Source of the DNA: DATFKA01 sp042095835
Lineage (GTDB): Bacteria; Bacteroidota; Bacteroidia; Chitinophagales; Saprospiraceae
DNA: 35,339 nt
Reading direction: 5' to 3'
Assembly (NCBI GenBank): GCA_042095835.1
Contig: JBELML010000060.1
Location: 1 to 35,339, forward strand
Within the stretch, counting starts at the first letter, position 1. The number at the start of each line of letters is the position of its first letter. A program made the position numbers and the translations under genes. Positions 22,626 through 31,934 of the stretch are shown here, one piece after another. The notes under the pieces are model-generated. The model saw only the letters and a program-made list of their open reading frames with translations, searched no databases and was not told the DNA's origin.

Positions 22626-25571
22626 TTATTCTAATAAAAACTCAATATCGTTGGTCGTAAAGCCTCCACGATTGACATTCTCGATGATGTCTTTAGCGAG
22701 TTTGGACTTGCGTTGTTGGAGTTTTAGAATTTTTTCTTCGATAGAATCTTTGGTGATGAATTTTACAGCGAATACATTCTTTTCTTGGCCGATCCTATGT
22801 GCTCTGGCAATGGCTTGTTGCTCCGTGGTAGGGTTCCACCAAGGATCAAGGATGAACACATAATCCGCAGCAGTTAAATTTAAGCCCGTACCACCAGATT
22901 TAATAGAAATCAAGAAAGATTGGATCGATTCATTGGCTTCAAATTGCTCTACTTGGCGTTGGCGCTCTTTGGATTGTAGGTCTCCAGTCAACCAGGAGAA
23001 TTGCTGCTTTTCCTTTTCAAATTGTTTTCTAAATAGGGAAAGATATTGCACAAAGGAGCTGAAAAACAGGGCTTTATGACCAGATTTTCGGATTACATTC
23101 CACTGCTCTAGGATATCATTAAATTTTGAACTTTCCTTGCTGTAGTCTGGATAAACCAAGCTGGGATGGTTGACAATCTGACGCAATTTAGTTAAGGATT
23201 GCAGGATGAGAATGCGGTACTTAGGGTCAGAAGTATCGAAGTTTTCCAGCAGGTAATTTCTTGCAGCTGACTTTTCTTTCTCATACAATTTCTTCTGCTC
23301 TTTGCCCATTTCCGAATAGAATACCTTGGTCGTTAAAGGAGGAAGATCCTTGGCTACCTCTGACTTGGTCCTCCGAAGCAAATAGGGCTTGACCATTGTA
23401 CGCAGCCGATCTTTTTTATCCTCATCTCTATGCTTTTCAATCGGCGTGATGAATTCTTTTTTAAAGAAAGGGAAGCTACCCAGTAAATTGGGATTAATAA
23501 ATTGCATTTGTGACCAAAGGTCCGAAAGGGAGTTTTCTATAGGTGTACCCGAAAGCGAAATTTTGTGTACAGCCTTGAATTCGTTGAGTGCTTTAAAAAC
23601 TTTGCTTTCTCGATTCTTAATTTGCTGGCTTTCATCCAGAATGATGTATTCAAACTCCATCTCTGAGAGAAATTTGGCATCTCTCAGCGCTGTTTGGTAA
23701 GTGGTCAGCATAATGTCGAAGCGTTTCAGTAAACGCAAATCCTTGTGCCGCTTTGGCCCCGTATGCCGATACACAGAAAGATGGGGAGCAAACTTATGAA
23801 TCTCACTTTCCCAATTGAAGACCAGGGAAGCAGGAAGCACAATTAGTGCATGGAGTGGGTTGAGAAATTCCTCATCATCTGCTTGTGCAAAAAGATTGAG
23901 CTGTGGAGCTGTTGCTGCTTTGGGCGGGTCTTCGATCTCTGTATTTGCCTTTTTTTCTTTGGCATGAAGGAGTACTGTAATGGTCTGTAGGGTTTTCCCA
24001 AGGCCCATATCATCGGCCAAGCAGCCTCCCAAGTCATTATTATAGAGTTGAACGAGCCATTTGACACCTTCTAATTGATAAGGGCGAAGCGCTGCCTTAA
24101 GTAGTTTTGATGGAGTGAATTCTATTGCATTGGGGTCGGTGTTTACTTCTGTATCCTCGTTGATGCCTATTTCCTCGAGTAGAGTGAATTGACTTTTATT
24201 GAGCCTTAAATCCTCTTTTTCTGTACTCGCAAACTGTACTAGCGACTTATACTTATTCATCCATTCTTGTGGGATGAGAAAGATGTCACCATTGGGTAAA
24301 GGATAGAAGCGGTTTCCCTGGGCAATATATTTTTTGAGTTTGATGAAAGGGAAAGAAAACTCGCCCACTTGTACTCTTCCTTTGATATCAAACCAATCAT
24401 TGATTTGGTCGGTTTGTAATTCGAGATTGGCCTTTCCAAGATAAATCTTCTGGGATTCCACCTCCGTGGATTTGATGGAGAAACCTGCTTTGCGCAAAGC
24501 TTCTTTGTGCTGAATGAGCCATTCAACCATATACATATCATCTTGGCTATCTTGCTCAAGGTAGAAATACTGTCCATTGCCTTGTTGCAGGCCAAATGCC
24601 TTCAATTGGTCGATATATGCGGCTTCTGCGGTCAGGTTCCGGCGTACTTGGATGATTTTGATTTCTTCTTCCTCAAATTTGAGTGTGGTGCGTTTCGTTT
24701 TGGGGTCATTCCATCCAAATTGAGTTTGTGGATAGTTCATTTCTACCGCCAGGACCATTTTTTGCTCGAATAACCCTTGAATGACCTGTATACTGCAACC
24801 TTCTAGTTGGTCGTACTGCAAAACATCAAAACCTTCTGCTTCAATATCCAATCTGGAGGCGACCTTGACAATAAACTTCTGGAAGTAGGTTTTCACCTTG
24901 TCTTGTGGAATGCGGACTTCGTCGCGCTGTCGAAAAGGCTTTACCATATTCCCATTGATATGCTCTGCCTTATACAATTTATTATCTACAACCAACCAAG
25001 CCGGATGATTGGTGATAGGAGTTACTTCTTTGCTTTGAATCTTCCAGGGGCCTTCTCCATTGGCTAGTGTTAGTTGGTACTTAACCTCAGCGGCGGTCCT
25101 TTGGAAAGCGAGCTGAGCTTTGAGTAGGCCATCTCCAATCTCTAGTTGAAAGTCTTTCACAAGTACCTTGCGCTCCAGGTTCATAGTGAGCGGAAAGTCG
25201 TGTTGGACAATACCCCTAAGCAAAGCATCTATTTGTCGATGCACAAATTGGAAAATCAATTTCTTGATCTCTCTATCTTCGAGTAAGGTGAGGAGTGGTT
25301 TGATTTTTCTCTTGGGTGGGCTGAACTTCTTCTCCAGCACCTTGGGCTGTACGGATTCAATTAAGTTAAATAATTGCTGCCGTATGGGGGTGAGTTCTAG
25401 AGCAAAGCTTTCTACAGTGTTGCTCAGCGCCTTTTGTTTGATATGTGCCAAATAGCCCTCCTTATCCAAACTGACCACATAGGCCGTTGGAAGGAAAAAG
25501 CCAGGATACACCTCCTGTAAATCATAAACAACCTCATAAATCGGTTGCACCTCGACACTCTGAGAAAACAT
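22626..25571 (-). CDS. SNF2/RapA-family DEAD/DEAH-box helicase
   Basis: 981 residues. The N-terminal half (1-480) is a variable region without a recognised domain or SWIM motif. The SNF2 motor starts at about 495 (LRPYQLEGVKWLVQLY). Motif I is ADDMGLGKTLQT (519-530), motif II is DESQ (646-649), and motif III is SLSGTPIENSLSDLWSQM. The helicase C-terminal domain includes WLTGDLQSKERQRQVEQF, SIKSGGTGLNLTAADYVF and the motif VI QQAIARAHRIGQ. Such proteins use ATP to move along duplex DNA and displace bound proteins or RNA polymerase. The exact partner is unknown. The start is ATG at 25571. No methyltransferase, nuclease or other defence gene is adjacent, so a phage-defence role is not supported here. 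Confidence 0.92.
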   Translation of the reverse strand: MFSQSVEVQPIYEVVYDLQEVYPGFFLPTAYVVSLDKEGYLAHIKQKALSNTVESFALELTPIRQQLFNLIESVQPKVLEKKFSPPKRKIKPLLTLLEDREIKKLIFQFVHRQIDALLRGIVQHDFPLTMNLERKVLVKDFQLEIGDGLLKAQLAFQRTAAEVKYQLTLANGEGPWKIQSKEVTPITNHPAWLVVDNKLYKAEHINGNMVKPFRQRDEVRIPQDKVKTYFQKFIVKVASRLDIEAEGFDVLQYDQLEGCSIQVIQGLFEQKMVLAVEMNYPQTQFGWNDPKTKRTTLKFEEEEIKIIQVRRNLTAEAAYIDQLKAFGLQQGNGQYFYLEQDSQDDMYMVEWLIQHKEALRKAGFSIKSTEVESQKIYLGKANLELQTDQINDWFDIKGRVQVGEFSFPFIKLKKYIAQGNRFYPLPNGDIFLIPQEWMNKYKSLVQFASTEKEDLRLNKSQFTLLEEIGINEDTEVNTDPNAIEFTPSKLLKAALRPYQLEGVKWLVQLYNNDLGGCLADDMGLGKTLQTITVLLHAKEKKANTEIEDPPKAATAPQLNLFAQADDEEFLNPLHALIVLPASLVFNWESEIHKFAPHLSVYRHTGPKRHKDLRLLKRFDIMLTTYQTALRDAKFLSEMEFEYIILDESQQIKNRESKVFKALNEFKAVHKISLSGTPIENSLSDLWSQMQFINPNLLGSFPFFKKEFITPIEKHRDEDKKDRLRTMVKPYLLRRTKSEVAKDLPPLTTKVFYSEMGKEQKKLYEKEKSAARNYLLENFDTSDPKYRILILQSLTKLRQIVNHPSLVYPDYSKESSKFNDILEQWNVIRKSGHKALFFSSFVQYLSLFRKQFEKEKQQFSWLTGDLQSKERQRQVEQFEANESIQSFLISIKSGGTGLNLTAADYVFILDPWWNPTTEQQAIARAHRIGQEKNVFAVKFITKDSIEEKILKLQQRKSKLAKDIIENVNRGGFTTNDIEFLLE

Positions 25572-25946
25572 TCGGTTATTTAATGTTGTCTACCTTCGCT
25601 AAAGCTACAGTAGATGAATGATATAATGATATAATGATGTAGTGATGTAATGATATAGTGGTATTGTGATGTAATGATGTAGTGGGGAAATGTTTGAATG
25701 AGATCCCCCCAAGTCGTCACTCCCTCTCCAGTTCTACAGTCCCCTGTTCTCCTAGTCACAGAGTCCCCAAGTCCCCCAGTCTCCGCTCCCCAAGTCTTCC
25801 TATCTCCCAGTCTCCCTATCTCCCAGTCACAAAGTCCCCTGTTCCCCAAGTCCCCATGTCCCCGCTCCCAAAGTCTCCCAGTTCTCCAAGTCCCAAAGTC
25901 TCCCAGTCACAAAGTCCCCGATCTCCCCAAGTCACAAAGCCCCAAG
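25572..25946. repeat. Intergenic repeat block IV: AT-rich words followed by G/C-skewed minisatellite
   Basis: 25612-25684 contains repeated ATGATATAATGATGTAGTG / GATGTAATGATATAGTGG words. From about 25705 the CAGTCTCC, AGTCCCC and AAGTCACAAAG words run to about 25965, past the stop of the dehydrogenase gene. The minus strand is again the G-rich one (GGGAGACTGGGAGATAGG). Open frames across this stretch on both strands are repeat artefacts. The SNF2 gene starts at 25571, so the AT-rich part is its leader. Confidence 0.85.
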
Positions 25947-26900
25947 TCACAAAGCCCCAAGTTCCCGAATCTTTTCCACCAAAACCCGCGCGTGTCCCAA
26001 TTTAGACTCAAAAGACCAACCTGCAATATGAGGGCTAAGTACTACATTGTCTGCCTGCTTCAAATACTGAAAAGGAGCAGGTAGCTGATCTAAGGCTAAT
26101 TGAGAGAAGGACATCTCTTCATATTCCAAGACATCTAAGGCGGCACCGCTAATTTGGCCAGCAGCTAATGCCTCCACTAAGTCAGCTGTATTTAAAACGG
26201 TACCTCTAGCCGTATTAATGATATAAGGTTTTTGCTGACAAGCATTCAAAAAATCGCGGTTGATAAAATGGCGATTGGCTGGGGTATAGGGTATGTGAAT
26301 GCTAATGATATGAGCGCTGGCTTGCAGTTCTGCCAAACTCACCTCTGAGGTATGTTGGTCAGCATAGTTGCTTTTGAATTTGTCATAGCTAATGACCTCA
26401 GCATCAAAACCTTGAAGTCTTTTTGCAAAGGCCGAACCCATATTGCCGTAACCTATAATGCCGACCGTTTTTCCTTTGATTTCGGTACCTCTATTCGGAG
26501 CTCTACGCCATTGGTTTTGCTGCACTTCACGATCAGCTCTACCCAAATGATTCATTAGCATAAGCAACATGCCCATAGCATGCTCGGCTACGGTATCCAT
26601 ACTCCCTTCGGGAGAAGTTAATACGGGAATGTTGATTTCAGCGGCATAATCCAGGTCGATATGTTCAGTGCCGACACCATATCGAGCAACAAATTGGAGT
26701 TTTTTGTTGGCGTTTAAAAGTGTTTTATCCACTTGTAATCGGCTACGTACCAAAAGGCCGTCACAATCAGGCAAGAGGCGCAGAATTTCAGCCCTATTCG
26801 TCTGATAATGGGGGAGGCACACCCAGCCAAATTCCTGCATTTTTTGTAGAAAATAAGGGTGTGGTTCATCGACCATCAAAATTTTTTTGCCGCTGTGCAT
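25947..26900 (-). CDS. D-isomer-specific 2-hydroxyacid dehydrogenase (phosphoglycerate dehydrogenase-like)
   Basis: 317 residues from the ATG at 26900. The longer frame opens with GTG and adds 12 residues before the natural start KKILMVDEPHPYF. The NAD-binding Rossmann motif is KTVGIIGYGNMGSAFAKRL (GxGxxG at 150-155), with acidic D173 after the second strand. The catalytic triad is R232 (NTARGTVL), E261 and H291 (LSPHIAGW). The EGSMDTVAEHAMGMLL segment (98-113) is typical of the family. The reaction is oxidation of a D-2-hydroxyacid or reduction of a 2-ketoacid with NAD(H). 3-phosphoglycerate is possible, but there is no ACT domain or serC/serA context to prove it. The last codons (ELGAL) and the stop are read from the minisatellite, so the C-terminus may have been reshaped by the repeat. 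Confidence 0.88.
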   Translation of the reverse strand: MHSGKKILMVDEPHPYFLQKMQEFGWVCLPHYQTNRAEILRLLPDCDGLLVRSRLQVDKTLLNANKKLQFVARYGVGTEHIDLDYAAEINIPVLTSPEGSMDTVAEHAMGMLLMLMNHLGRADREVQQNQWRRAPNRGTEIKGKTVGIIGYGNMGSAFAKRLQGFDAEVISYDKFKSNYADQHTSEVSLAELQASAHIISIHIPYTPANRHFINRDFLNACQQKPYIINTARGTVLNTADLVEALAAGQISGAALDVLEYEEMSFSQLALDQLPAPFQYLKQADNVVLSPHIAGWSFESKLGHARVLVEKIRELGAL

Positions 26901-27013
26901 ATACTTTAAAAAAATGAGCGAAATACAAATATGCACTAAGCCTGGCAGACTTACAACAAGTCCTCTCGTTTTGTGGAAAACTTAATCTTTGGGAAACACC
27001 AGATGTAGAGGAT

Positions 27014-27045
27014 AAGGTATCCTTTTTGTATAGGTAGGATACCTT
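27014..27045. promoter_or_regulatory. Inverted repeat AAGGTATCC ... GGATACCTT
   Basis: A perfect 9-bp inverted repeat (27014-27022 and 27037-27045) has a 14-nt centre containing TTTTTG. It lies about 115 bp upstream of the dehydrogenase and about 405 bp upstream of the giant gene. It may be an operator or leader hairpin. No T run follows on either strand, so it is not a terminator. Confidence 0.35.
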
Positions 27046-27334
27046 GCTTTCAAAATATACGGGCGTGTAAAATAAATTGGATAACCAAAATTTCTAACAA
27101 GATTTTACCCAGGATTTAGAGAGAAGAATACTCTCCGAAGGCTTTTTTATTTCTAAAAAAAATCTTAAAATTTTCTGTAACAATATTACTGATATTGTGA
27201 GTTTAATATTTATCTTGGCACTCGGAAACCAAGTGTTTATGCGGTTTTCAAACGACCTGAATAAAGAAATCTAGCTCTTTCTGGGATAATACAATCCTGG
27301 CTTGAGCTATACGAGTTTGTGTACTCTGCGTTGT

Positions 27335-27353
27335 AACTGATTGATAATCAGTT
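27335..27353. promoter_or_regulatory. Inverted repeat AACTGATT-GAT-AATCAGTT
   Basis: A perfect 8-bp inverted repeat with a 3-nt centre, about 100 bp upstream of the ATG at 27452. The size and short spacing fit a binding site for a dimeric regulator near the promoter of the giant surface-protein gene. Confidence 0.35.
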
Positions 27354-27451
27354 GCTAGCCATTGTTGCGCATACCTATTTGCTAAAGACCTAATTTTTTT
27401 TGAAAGCAAGATCAACGAAAGTTGAGGACAAATTTTTTAAGAATCATAGCC

Positions 27452-27556
27452 ATGAAAGAACTTCTACTTCTTGACACAAAATTTGTGCAAAAAAGCACAA
27501 TTATCATGCTAGCCTTCGCTCTTTTCGGTTGCCAACCGAAAGAAACTGAATGGTAA
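27452..27556 (+). pseudogene. Interrupted N-terminal segment (lipoprotein-like signal) of the giant surface protein
   Basis: From ATG 27452, 34 codons read in the same frame as the giant gene (150 bp before its first later ATG) and end in TAA at 27554-27556. The peptide contains basic residues, the hydrophobic stretch STIIMLAFALFG and a cysteine at 27 (LFGC, lipobox-like), followed by QPKETEW. After the TAA the frame continues without a break (IETQDDQSISITSPQ) into the next ATG at 27602. This is most simply the real start and export signal of the giant protein, split by a single nonsense change. A sequencing error is the main alternative. As drawn, the product from 27602 would lack a signal peptide. 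Confidence 0.6.
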
Positions 27557-27601
27557 ATTGAGACCCAGGACGACCAATCGATTTCGATCACCTCTCCCCA
27601 A

Positions 27602-30600
27602 ATGCAGCTCGAAGTGGCAGCCGAGGGTATCGAAATCCAAAATGAATCCACTACCTTGACTTGGAAGAATGTCGGTGCCAAAGCCGTCGTTCCCCAGCAG
27701 ATAGAGGACAAAGTAGTCTACGAGGATATCCATCCGGGTATCGATCTCCATTTTTACCATAAAGGCCAAGGGCAAACCGCCTACGACTACATCCTTGCAC
27801 CAGGTGCAAAGGTAAGTGATATTCAGGTCGAGCTTCCCCAGGGGAGTGGAGCTGCTTACATTAATGATAAAGGTGATTTCATATTACCTCTAGCTGATGG
27901 CCAAATGCGCCATACTAAACCCTACTCTTATCAAGAAATCAATGGAGTGCAAGTAGAAGTTGCCTCCAACTTCGTTTATGAAGAAGGAAAACTAGGCTTT
28001 GACTTGGGAAGCTATGATCCCAACTATGCTGTTGTGATTGATCCTACGATTCTTTTTGCTACACCGCAGACAACGGTCACCTTGAATGCAGGTACACTAC
28101 GCATAGAATTTGTAGGTACAGTGACTGAGCCAGATGCGACCTTAGGGCTGAGTTATAGCCCTACGAGTTATACGATCACCGAGCCTCTACTAGTAGATGT
28201 ATCTGGGGTTGCTGGGAGTACAGGCGATAATACCGCTACTGCTACGGTACCTAATACTAGCATCACGCGTATAGAGATTATCACAGATAGCGGTGCAGAC
28301 ATGATTTCAATTGACGGTGTAGAGCCTGGAGCACTCACTGGAGGGTTGACTGTAAATGGAAACGGTGGCATAGATGGCTTGACCCTTGCTGGTGATATCA
28401 ATATGGGCACTGGTAGCATCGATATCCAATCGGTGAGAGATAGTGTAGAAAATATTACGGTTGGTGCTACCGGAGAAATTACAACTACAAGCGGAAACGT
28501 CAATCTTGAAGCTCTACTAGCTTTGACCTTAGCAGACGGTTCTAAGGTGAAGTCTACTGGATCTGGTAATCTTACTTTCAAAGCAAATGCTTCACAAGAT
28601 TTAACATTAACAGTCGATAATGGAATTCGTTGGAATGCTGATACTGTTTTTACTACAGATGGTATTCTTGATTTAGAAGGTGTACATTCAGTTACTGGAC
28701 CGTCAGATCCAAGTCTTTTCGGAGTAAGGGTAGAAGATAGTTATATTGCCGCTTTAGGGACTGGAAAAGTTTCAATTTTAGGTATTGGTCGAACCCAGAT
28801 CACTACTGGCACAACACCAATTTTTTTCCAGAATACTACTATTTTCAGTAATAATGATTCTCTTACAATTAAAGGTCGAAATCCAGAGTATTTTGGTATT
28901 GCAGTACATATCAACAATGTCAAGATAATTGCAAATAATAATGCTCACATTTTAGTAGAGGGGATAGGTAGGGCTGGAGGTTTTCAGGCGACTGGTACAA
29001 ATGATATCATCAGGAGTGAGTCTGGTAATGTTAATTTGATAGGAATCGCATTAGTTACTAGTTATGGAATTAGATGGATCCCAGATTCTACTTATTCTAA
29101 AAACGGGGGTGATGTTAATATTTTTGGCTCTACGCAAAGGCTTGATTTTCCAGGAGTTGGATTCCCAGCTAATACGGTTGTAGGTGGAGCAAATACAAGA
29201 AATGTAACTATAGAATGTTTCCCTTTATTTGATGCTGAGCCTGCAGCAAGAATTAATGGTCAAGGAAAATTAAGAATCTTTTCTAGCGACGGTGCTGGAG
29301 ATGGAGGAAAAATTGGTGTTGGAGATGCAACAGGATTTCCAGATTTAAGCAATGTTGTTTTCGCATCGATGATCCAACCAGGGTTCACGGATGTGATTAT
29401 TGGTGATTCCACCACCACACAAAGTATAACACTGAAAAATGCAAACTTTAATGGCCTACCAGTAGAACTAGTTGCTCCAGAAATCTTCGGTGCCAATGAT
29501 GGTACTGCTGACGTTACCAACTCCTTAAATACAGACTTTACTGGTGTACTTAAGCCAGGTGCTTCACCAGGTACTTTAGTGGTGGCCTCTGACTTTACCC
29601 TTACCATGGGTTCTACCCTTGAGCAAGAAATCGATGGTACTGCCGGTGGTGGTGTTGACCCGAATGGTCACGATAGTATCTCAGTGACGGGTACGGTCAC
29701 GATAGAAAGTAATGTAACTCTAGATATTCAATTAGGAGGAGCTTATACACCAACTGATGGTGACGAATTTATCATCATTGATAATGATGGAACAGCAGAC
29801 CCTGTAAGTGGCACCTTTAATGGTGTACCTGAAGGAGGGACGGCCTTCTCTTCAGGTGGTTCCAGCTATATTGTAAGTTACATGGGTGGAGATGGTAATG
29901 ATGTAGTAATTACTGTAGAAGAAAGCTCTGTCGATCTTGCACTCAGAAAAACCTTAAATGCTTCGCAATCCCTACCTTACGATTTCCAACCTGGAGACTT
30001 GGTAACCTTCGATATCACCGTAGCCAACCAAAGTTTTGTTAGCTCTGCTGAAAATATTGAGGTGACCGATTATGTGCCGAATCCAAATGAATTGGTATTT
30101 TCTAGTTTCCCGACACCGCCAGCGACCACCAATGGTTTGGCGCCGGTGACTATTGCAAATACTAGCAATACAGCATCTACTTCTGTATTTACGATCGATA
30201 GCCTTGGACCAAACGACTTCGTAACCTTTTCGGTTACTTACTTAATCGATGGCGCCTTTGGTGGGGGCACAGGAGGTAGCATTATCAATGCAGCTGAAAT
30301 TACTGGCCCTGCGGTTAGTGATGATGATTCTACACCAGGAAATAACGGACCAGGTGTAGGTGACCCCAACCACGAAAATGATGAAATGGCCGGTACTGGT
30401 CCTGCCAATACAGATGATGAAGATGACCACGATTTAGAAACGATCGAGGTTTGTGCAGATATAATGGCAGCAGATGTAGACTCCTTATGTATAGGAGGTG
30501 TACTCACGGATACACTACTAGCGGATGCTGGCTTGACTAATTACCAGTGGTACTTCAAAGATACCGCCGATGCCAACTATGTAGCGATCTCTGACCCAAG

Positions 30601-31934
30601 TGATGCTACTTATGGTCAAACAGAGCAGCTTGTGATTGACTTTTCAAGATTTCCATTTGATACTTTAGATGATGACGATGCGAGTAGATACCTATTCTAT
30701 TGGGAAGCCGATGATGCCAATAGCTGTACAGTTGGGCTATGTTGTCCAATCAATATCGACTTCATCAACTGCTTCAACTTAGGTAATAAGGTATTCGCTG
30801 ATATTGATAATGATGGTCTATTTGAATCTGGGGCTGGAGAAACCGGCATCAGTGGCGTTACACTTAGATTACTAAACCCTGACGGAACACCAGCTGATAA
30901 TCCCAACACAGCTGCGACAGATGAATATACGGTGACTACTGATGCAGAAGGATTTTACTTGTTTGAAAACCTTCTCGAAGGAAGTTATCGAGTAGAAGTA
31001 CTGGCTAGCAACTTTAATGCGGGAACTGATCCTCTCTTTGAGCTAATTTCTTCAACAGACACCCTTACAGGTACTTCTGCTAATATCGACCCTGAAATGG
31101 AGATCGAGAATAATGATAATGGTATCGACGATCCAGATTATCTGACAAATGGTATCCAAAGTGGTGTTGTTATCCTAGGACCTACCCAGGAGCCAACAGG
31201 TGAAACAGATGTCCTAGCAGGGTTATCCGCCGGTGAAGATGGTACAGGTAAATCCGATACACTATCGAATATTACGCTAGACTTTGGTTTCTATCAAGGT
31301 ATGACATTAGGTTCTACCGTCTTTGCTGATATTGATGATGATGGTCTTCATGAACCAGGAGATAGTGAGAATGGCATCCCTGGTGTAGAAGTGTATTTAT
31401 ATGATGCAACAGGTACTATGATCTTAGATAGTACAGTGACGAATAGCAATGGTGATTATATTTTCACAGGTCTTCCAATTGGAGAATACCGAGTAGGTAT
31501 TCCAGCTACAAATTTTGACCCAGATGGTGGTTTAGAAGGCTATCCTTTAAGTAGTACAGATATTACTAGTACCGAGGTGCCTGATGAAAACCTAGATGAA
31601 GACGATAATGGTATCCAAACGGCTGGTTCTGGTACTGCAGTACTTTCAAATCCAGTTAATTTACAAGTAGGCACAGAGCCAGTAGATGCAGCTGAAAGTG
31701 GCACTGGAGGTATCCAAGATGACGCTAACGATGCCAGCGGTAATATGACGGTTGACTTTGGTTTTGTACCCAATATGAGTATCGGTTCAGTCGTATGGGC
31801 TGATAATAATAATGATGGAATGTATGATGAGGGTACGGAAGATGGAGTTGAAGGTATAGAGGTACGTTTGTTCCAACCAGGCCCTGATGGAGTAGCAGGC
31901 TCAGCAGATGATATTCCAGTTGATACGACCATTA
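27602..31934 (+). CDS. Giant surface protein, part 1 (before gap): DUF7948-like, beta-helix, DUF11, Ig-like and SdrD-B-like domains
   Basis: About 1444 residues lie before the gap, and the gene continues after it. Residues 1-155 resemble the second half of the DUF7948/SBBP-associated domain (VVYEDIHPGIDLHFY, YDYILAPGAKVSDI, YDPNYAVVIDPTIL). The usual longer N-terminal half is missing or degenerate. Residues 155-645 are repetitive beta strands like a right-handed beta-helix. A segment at about 650-772 resembles autotransporter-associated repeats (KPGASPGTLVV ... YMGGDGNDVVITV). A DUF11 domain follows at about 777-940 (VDLALRKTLNASQ, IEVTDYVPN), then a cysteine-containing Ig-like region to 1059. 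SdrD-B-like domains start at nt 30779, 31307 and 31781, each with a DxDxDG-type calcium loop (ADIDNDGLFES, ADIDDDGLHEPGD). A role as adhesin or surface fibre is inferred. The listed start lacks a signal peptide; see the interrupted segment at 27452. Confidence 0.85.

Larger units (their letters stand above)
26901..27451. other. Divergent spacer upstream of the dehydrogenase and the giant surface protein
   Basis: No gene is seen in this 551-bp region, which must hold the promoters of both neighbours. Two inverted repeats stand out and are listed separately (27014-27045 and 27335-27353). CAATAT/ATATTG at about 27180-27197 is a shorter one. No TAnnTTTG box with correct spacing was found. Confidence 0.5.

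Noticed and set aside
22626..25571. SNF2 helicase as part of a phage-defence system (DISARM- or BREX-like)
   Set aside because: No methyltransferase, nuclease, PLD or other defence gene is adjacent, and the neighbours are metabolic genes.
25580..26084. Open frames on both strands across repeat block IV
   Set aside because: The products are pure repeat translations (SPSLRSPSLPISQS or HYIITSQYHYIITS type) with no domain, explained by repeats that lack stops.
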